Assembly (NCBI RefSeq): GCF_001690985.1
Contig: NZ_MAJS01000012.1
Span: forward strand, 1 to 64,000
Direction of reading: 5' to 3'
DNA: 64,000 bases
Origin: Aliivibrio sp. 1S175
GTDB lineage: Bacteria > Pseudomonadota > Gammaproteobacteria > Enterobacterales > Vibrionaceae
Part shown: positions 59,656 through 64,000 of the stretch, piece by piece
Position numbering within the stretch: the first letter of the stretch is position 1
Layout of the letters: each line of letters opens with the position of its first letter
Made by a program: the position numbers and the translations under genes
Notes under the pieces: generated by a model
Databases searched by the model: none
The model's input: the letters and a program-made list of their open reading frames with translations, nothing else
Told to the model about the DNA's origin: nothing

Positions 59656-60900
59656 TTAATATAAAGAAGAGTTAAATAATTCAATATTTACCATTTCACC
59701 GGATTCAACACGGCCACGTTCACGCTCTAATACGACAAAACAATTCGCAATACTCATTGAGCTAAATGCCCCTGAACCTTGGTTTCCTGTCGTAGCTACC
59801 TCAAATTGTCCTTGGGCATTAATTGAATATATACCACGTTGATAATCTGTGCGTCCAGGGCGTTTTTTAAATAGCGTTGTAGCGACGGCTGGAATGGATT
59901 TTGGTGCTTCCCATGACGAATGACCTGCTAATTTTGCTAACATTGGCTGAACCAAAACATACATGGTTAGCATGGCAGAGACAGGGTTACCTGGCAGTCC
60001 ACAGAAATAAGAATTTGGTAAATTACCAAAGGCGAACGGTTTACCAGGTTTAATCGCGAGCTTCCAAAAGCCAATTTGACCAAGTTCATCTAAAATGTCT
60101 TTTGTATAATCAGCTTCACCAACGCTTACGCCACCAGAAGTAACCACTACATCTGCTTCTTTATCTGCTTTTAAGAATACTTTTCTTAGTGTTTCTGGGC
60201 AGTCAGGGATAATGCCTAAGTCGATCGCCTCACAGCCAAAACGTTCAATTAATACCTTAATACCATAGCGGTTACTGTCGTAGATCTGACCATCTTCTAA
60301 TGGTTGACCTAACGGTTTTAGCTCGTCACCCGTAGAGAAGAAGGCAACTTTTGGTTTTGCTACGACAGGGATATCATTAATACCTAAAGAAGCAATTAGA
60401 GGAATGTCTCGTGGTGTTAATCTGTGGCCTTTTTCTAAAACGGTTTGACCCTGAGCAACGTCATCCCCAATTGGGCGAATATTTGTTTGTGGTTTAACAT
60501 CAGTTAAAGAAAGATCAAACGTAATGTTACCATCTGAATCTGACGTTAGTTCTTGCATAATAACGGCGTCACAACCTGTAGGGATTTTTGCACCCGTCAT
60601 GATTCTGATAGTGGTTTGTGTTGCCCATTCGCCGTCAAAGGGGATACCAGCAAAAGATTTACCGGCAAGAGGCAGCGTTAATGATTGCTCTAAATCAGAG
60701 ATACGAACGGCATAACCATCCATCGCGGAATTAGCAAATGGAGGTACATTAATTGGAGAGCAAATATCGTCAGCTAAAACAAAACCAATCGCATCAGAAA
60801 GCGGTAATACCACTGTATTTGAGATAGGGGAAACTTGAGATAAAAGGGTGTCTAAAGCTGTTTCTACGGGGATCAAACCTTGAGTTGCGCAACAATCCAT
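59656..60900 (-). CDS. moeA: Molybdopterin molybdenumtransferase
   Basis: The 414-residue enzyme inserts molybdenum into adenylated molybdopterin. The N-terminal PPFANSAMDGYAVR segment, the MPT-binding motif TSGGVSVGEADYTKD and GLPGNPVSAM near residue 300 are hallmarks. It is transcribed with moeB and divergent from folE. The cofactor serves enzymes such as TMAO reductase, the target system of the TorS/TorT pair in this window. Confidence 0.95.
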   Translation of the reverse strand: MDCCATQGLIPVETALDTLLSQVSPISNTVVLPLSDAIGFVLADDICSPINVPPFANSAMDGYAVRISDLEQSLTLPLAGKSFAGIPFDGEWATQTTIRIMTGAKIPTGCDAVIMQELTSDSDGNITFDLSLTDVKPQTNIRPIGDDVAQGQTVLEKGHRLTPRDIPLIASLGINDIPVVAKPKVAFFSTGDELKPLGQPLEDGQIYDSNRYGIKVLIERFGCEAIDLGIIPDCPETLRKVFLKADKEADVVVTSGGVSVGEADYTKDILDELGQIGFWKLAIKPGKPFAFGNLPNSYFCGLPGNPVSAMLTMYVLVQPMLAKLAGHSSWEAPKSIPAVATTLFKKRPGRTDYQRGIYSINAQGQFEVATTGNQGSGAFSSMSIANCFVVLERERGRVESGEMVNIELFNSSLY

Positions 60901-61053
60901 TATGATACTCTCTAAATTAATAGTAATAATGACTGCACATTATCATATTTTACCGCTGAACATCTAATAGACCCAGTAAAATCAGGGTGTATTTATCTGA
61001 CAGAGCAGGTATCCTTAGCAAAGTTCAATTGATTAGGTTATTTGGAGTATACG

Positions 61054-61707
61054 ATGTCATCATTCAGTGAATCAGCCATTTTAGTGCGTGATGCCCTTAT
61101 CGCGCGTGGTCTTGAGACGCCAATGAAGGAAAATGGAATTAGTCGTGAAGAGAAAAAAGAGCGTATAGAAGAACACATGCGTGAAATTTTAACGCTGTTA
61201 AGTCTTGATCTTAGTGATGATAGTTTAGAGGAAACGCCTCACCGAATTGCGAAAATGTACGTTGATGAGATTTTCTCTGGTTTAGATTACGCCAATTTCC
61301 CTAAAATTACTGTTATTGAAAACAAAATGAATTGTGATGAGATGGTAAGAGTTAACGATATTACTCTGACTAGTACTTGCGAGCATCATTTAGTTACGAT
61401 TGATGGTAAAGCAACGGTTGCTTATATTCCTCGTCAGAAAATTATTGGCTTATCAAAGATTAACCGCATTGTTCGTTTCTTTGCGCAGCGCCCTCAAGTC
61501 CAAGAACGTATGACTCAGCAAATTTTAGTTGCGCTGCAAACCTTACTTGGTAGTGATGATGTGGCTATAACGATGGAAGCGACGCATTATTGTGTTAAAT
61601 CTCGTGGTGTTATGGATGCAACTAGCAGCACAACAACGACAGCTCTTGGTGGGATATTTAAAAGTATTCCAGCGACAAGACATGAGTTTTTAAGCGGTAT
61701 TCGTTAA
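61054..61707 (+). CDS. folE: GTP cyclohydrolase I
   Basis: The 217-residue enzyme makes 7,8-dihydroneopterin triphosphate, the first step of folate synthesis. Zinc ligands are in TCEHH and [11 protein letters not shown] 61054 has TTGGAG seven bases upstream; a start at 61042 falls within that site. The divergent neighbour moeA also belongs to a pterin pathway. Confidence 0.95.
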   Translation: MSSFSESAILVRDALIARGLETPMKENGISREEKKERIEEHMREILTLLSLDLSDDSLEETPHRIAKMYVDEIFSGLDYANFPKITVIENKMNCDEMVRVNDITLTSTCEHHLVTIDGKATVAYIPRQKIIGLSKINRIVRFFAQRPQVQERMTQQILVALQTLLGSDDVAITMEATHYCVKSRGVMDATSSTTTTALGGIFKSIPATRHEFLSGIR

Positions 61708-61721
61708 TAAAAATATGATAG

Positions 61722-61756
61722 AAAAAAGCCCGTCACTTTGTGATGGGCTTTTTTCT
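61722..61756. terminator. Bidirectional terminator between folE and cls
   Basis: A 15-pair stem (61722-61736 with 61740-61754, one G-U) has a TTT loop and flanking A and T runs. Confidence 0.93.
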
Positions 61757-61789
61757 ATGAGTAATTAACTATTTATGCGTAATTAACGA

Positions 61790-63244
61790 TTAAAGTAGTG
61801 GGCTAAACATTGAAAAGAAACGTTCAGTAAAACGATGAGGTAAATTACGCTGTTGCCATTCGTTTAATTCTATAGGGGTAGATTGATCTAAGTAACTGTT
61901 TAAAACCCACGATAACTGTTTAGTAAACTCTGGGTCATCGACAATTAAACTGACTTCAAAGTTTAACCAAAAACTGCGCATGTCTAAATTCACTGTACCA
62001 ATAATACAATAGCTATGGTCAATCACGACAGATTTAGTATGCAGTAAACCACCGTTAAATTCGTAAATTTGAACGCCTGCCTTTAATAGCGTTTCAAAGA
62101 AGGATTTTGATGCCCAACTAACCATTAATGAATCGTTCTTTTTAGGTAAAATTAATTTCACTTCAACACCACGATGAGCCGTTGTTCGTAAAGTGTGCAG
62201 TAGTATTTCACTTGGGACAAAATAAGGTGTAGTGATAGTAAGGGATGTTCTTGCTTGATTAATCGCGGTAATTAAGACTTGTTGAATTATATCATCAGGC
62301 ATACCTGGTCCTGATGGAACTACTTGAGTTGTATGGTTGAATGGGTCAATTGATATTTGACATTCAGGAGGGGCAGGCAATTCACGGATACCAGTTTCTA
62401 CTTCCCAATCCCATGCGTGAATTGTATTTAAAACCGCGACGTTAGGACCCGTAATTCGGACCATAACATCAACCCATTGGCCCACTCCCGATTGTTGTTT
62501 GAAGTATTGTGGGTCGACTAAATTCATTGAACCGGTGTAAGCTATTTTATTATCGATAACAACAATTTTACGATGTAGTCGCAGGTCTAATCGGCGAAAA
62601 AACATACGGAATGGACTTACACTTAACGCTTCTACAATATTAACACCTGAGTTTCTAAGTAGTTTTGGCCAATGGCTTTTGAAAAAGTCGATACTTCCCG
62701 CTGAATCTAAAAGAACATTAACGGTAACCCCTCGTTTGGCTGCTTTAATTAATGCACTTGCAACACTGTCCGCTAGGCCTCCATGGTGCCAAATATAAAA
62801 TTCCATATTGACTTCATATTCAGATTTTTCAATATCTTGAATAATAGCGGTTAAAATTTCTGATGGAGTATTAAGTAACGAAAGAGTGTCCCCACTGAGA
62901 GCGGGAATACCTACTCTATTAGAGCACAGGTTGTGTATTGATGAAATTCGATGGGAGATAGAGTTAGGTTGATGATGTTGGCAATGGTGAACTTGTGCAA
63001 ACCACTCTTCATAAGGAGTAAACATCGCTTTTGCTCGCTCTCCACGAGTTCGTCCTAAATTGAGTTCGCCAATTAAGAAATACGCCAATACTCCTAGCAC
63101 AGGAATAATATAAATAATCATTAACCAAGCTAAGGAAACACCAACGGACCTTGGTTTAAAAACAACACGAATGGTTACACCGGCAACGAGAAGCCAGTAT
63201 AAGATAAAACCAATAAGAGTAAGTGCTTGATAAAATTTATCCAT
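61790..63244 (-). CDS. cls: Cardiolipin synthase (ClsA type)
   Basis: The 484-residue inner-membrane phospholipase-D-family enzyme joins two phosphatidylglycerols to cardiolipin. Two N-terminal membrane helices lie at about 5-25 and 35-58. Both catalytic HxK(x)4D motifs are present: HRKIVVID near residue 222 and HTKSVVID near residue 400. Length matches ClsA (about 486). It acts downstream of pgsA. Confidence 0.95.
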   Translation of the reverse strand: MDKFYQALTLIGFILYWLLVAGVTIRVVFKPRSVGVSLAWLMIIYIIPVLGVLAYFLIGELNLGRTRGERAKAMFTPYEEWFAQVHHCQHHQPNSISHRISSIHNLCSNRVGIPALSGDTLSLLNTPSEILTAIIQDIEKSEYEVNMEFYIWHHGGLADSVASALIKAAKRGVTVNVLLDSAGSIDFFKSHWPKLLRNSGVNIVEALSVSPFRMFFRRLDLRLHRKIVVIDNKIAYTGSMNLVDPQYFKQQSGVGQWVDVMVRITGPNVAVLNTIHAWDWEVETGIRELPAPPECQISIDPFNHTTQVVPSGPGMPDDIIQQVLITAINQARTSLTITTPYFVPSEILLHTLRTTAHRGVEVKLILPKKNDSLMVSWASKSFFETLLKAGVQIYEFNGGLLHTKSVVIDHSYCIIGTVNLDMRSFWLNFEVSLIVDDPEFTKQLSWVLNSYLDQSTPIELNEWQQRNLPHRFTERFFSMFSPLL

Positions 63245-63570
63245 TAGCCTTTGTCGTTGAAATAGTAAATGAATCTCTATTAAATCAGGAGTTACAGGAA
63301 AAGAGTAGGTGAGGAAGGGAAAAATTACAAAATAAAGTAAATGAGAACAAAGTAAATTGATTGCTTTATGTACATTTAAGTTAAAAAAAGGAGGTATACG
63401 TTAAAAAATGTAACCTAAGGGGTTTCAATTTTATTCTCAAACTGTTTTACTTGCAACATTGAGCGTTAACCAACTTTTTATAAGTGTATACTTTTTTGTA
63501 CACCATTTTGATGCTCATATACAAACACAGTGCATATACAACGATATAGAATAATTGGAGAATTGTGGCT
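63245..63570 (+). promoter_or_regulatory. Intergenic region before the NSS transporter, with a TyrR-like box
   Basis: The region is AT-rich with no gene. At 63485-63502 TGTA and TACA are separated by exactly 10 bases, the layout of a TyrR box (TGTA-N10-TACA). A GGAG at 63557-63560 serves the gene at 63571. The TyrR assignment rests on this short match and is tentative. Confidence 0.35.
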
Positions 63571-64000
63571 ATGAGTAATACCACTAACCCCCGTGATACT
63601 TGGGGATCAAAATTAGGATTTGTAATGGCGGCAGCAGGTTCTGCTGTTGGTCTTGGTAATATATGGAAATTCCCTTATACAGCGGGAGAAAATGGTGGTG
63701 GTGCGTTTGTTGCTATCTATCTTTTCTTTGTGATTTTCATTGGTTTTAGTGTGATGTTGACTGAGTTTGCTATCGGTCGTCGTACTCAAAAATCAGCAGT
63801 AGGCGCGTTTAAATCGACAGATCGTCGCTGGACTTTTGCTGGTGTTATTGGTGTCGTTAGTGGCTTATTGATTATGGGTTTCTATCCTGTAGTCGGTGGT
63901 TGGGCCGTTGCTTATATTGCTAAAGTGGGTACGGGTCTGTTAGACACTCCGGCCGCTATTGGTGATAGCTTTGGTGCTTTTATCTCTAATCCGGTAGAGC
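63571..64000 (+). CDS. Sodium:neurotransmitter symporter (NSS) family transporter, partial
   Basis: The first 143 residues are present; the gene runs off the right edge. The start MSNTTNPRDTWGSKLGF is followed by AAAGSAVGLGNIWKFPY, the helix 1 sodium and substrate site of bacterial NSS (LeuT-like) transporters. Helices 2 and 3 follow. These import amino acids such as tryptophan, tyrosine or alanine with sodium. ATG 63571 is 10 bases from GGAG; an in-frame GTG at 63565 is an alternative start. Confidence 0.9.
   Translation, partial: MSNTTNPRDTWGSKLGFVMAAAGSAVGLGNIWKFPYTAGENGGGAFVAIYLFFVIFIGFSVMLTEFAIGRRTQKSAVGAFKSTDRRWTFAGVIGVVSGLLIMGFYPVVGGWAVAYIAKVGTGLLDTPAAIGDSFGAFISNPVE

Overview
The window is a 64 kb piece of a Vibrionaceae main chromosome, most likely Aliivibrio (Vibrio) fischeri or a close relative. 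The evidence is the low-GC coding, a fused diaminobutyrate aminotransferase/decarboxylase followed by a carboxynorspermidine operon, a FadR about 40 residues longer than the enterobacterial form, and gene neighbourhoods shared with gamma-proteobacterial cores (yejK/yejL/yejM, sppA-ansA, dsbB-nhaB-fadR, gacA-uvrC-pgsA-tRNAs, yccS-helD-mgsA-yccT, moeA-moeB). No complete mobile element, prophage or CRISPR array was seen. Identifications come from reading the translations and motifs by eye; no database search was run.

Layout. 0.2-3.4 kb: yejM-yejL divergent from yejK. 3.5-8 kb: an unrecognised coiled-coil lipoprotein, an NhaC-type antiporter, and asd behind a long leader. 8-16 kb: sppA-ansA, fadH (with a FadR-type operator), topB and an unknown protein. 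16-19.4 kb: a diguanylate cyclase, dusC and an orphan prepilin. 19.5-24.6 kb: an SEC-C protein, dsbB, nhaB, fadR, a decayed porin and hns. 24.9-26.7 kb: a lysine riboswitch with an NhaC-superfamily (LysW-type) transporter. 26.8-33.3 kb: a nucleotidyltransferase-like gene with polB, then gacA-uvrC-pgsA. 33.5-34.6 kb: a Cys-Gly-Leu-Gly-Leu-Gly tRNA array built from 305 bp tandem units, ending in a broken tRNA-Gly copy. 34.6-40.5 kb: a long, hairpin-rich leader, then the norspermidine genes (dat-ddc fusion, carboxynorspermidine dehydrogenase, nspC). 40.5-52 kb: yccS, helD and mgsA, then torT/torS and a chemoreceptor placed before yccT. 52-56.4 kb: an outer-membrane barrel and pstSCAB with tandem Pho boxes. 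56.7-64 kb: a GAF-GAF-GGDEF protein, moeAB, folE, cls and the start of an NSS-family transporter.

The genes are mostly core housekeeping: DNA repair and replication (topB, polB, uvrC, helD), envelope (yejM, pgsA, cls, sppA, dsbB), amino-acid and polyamine supply (asd, ansA, the lysine transporter, the norspermidine operon), phosphate uptake, molybdenum cofactor, and signalling (GacA, TorS/TorT, two GGDEF proteins, one MCP). Norspermidine and cyclic di-GMP are both known biofilm signals in vibrios, so several genes may bear on surface life.

The least-explained parts are non-coding. They are the structured leader and start-site-occluding helix before the dat-ddc fusion, two Shine-Dalgarno-sequestering hairpins (dusC and the unknown gene at 15410), a strongly translated-looking small ORF overlapping a terminator-like stem before asd, and a topB start codon directly abutting the fadH terminator.
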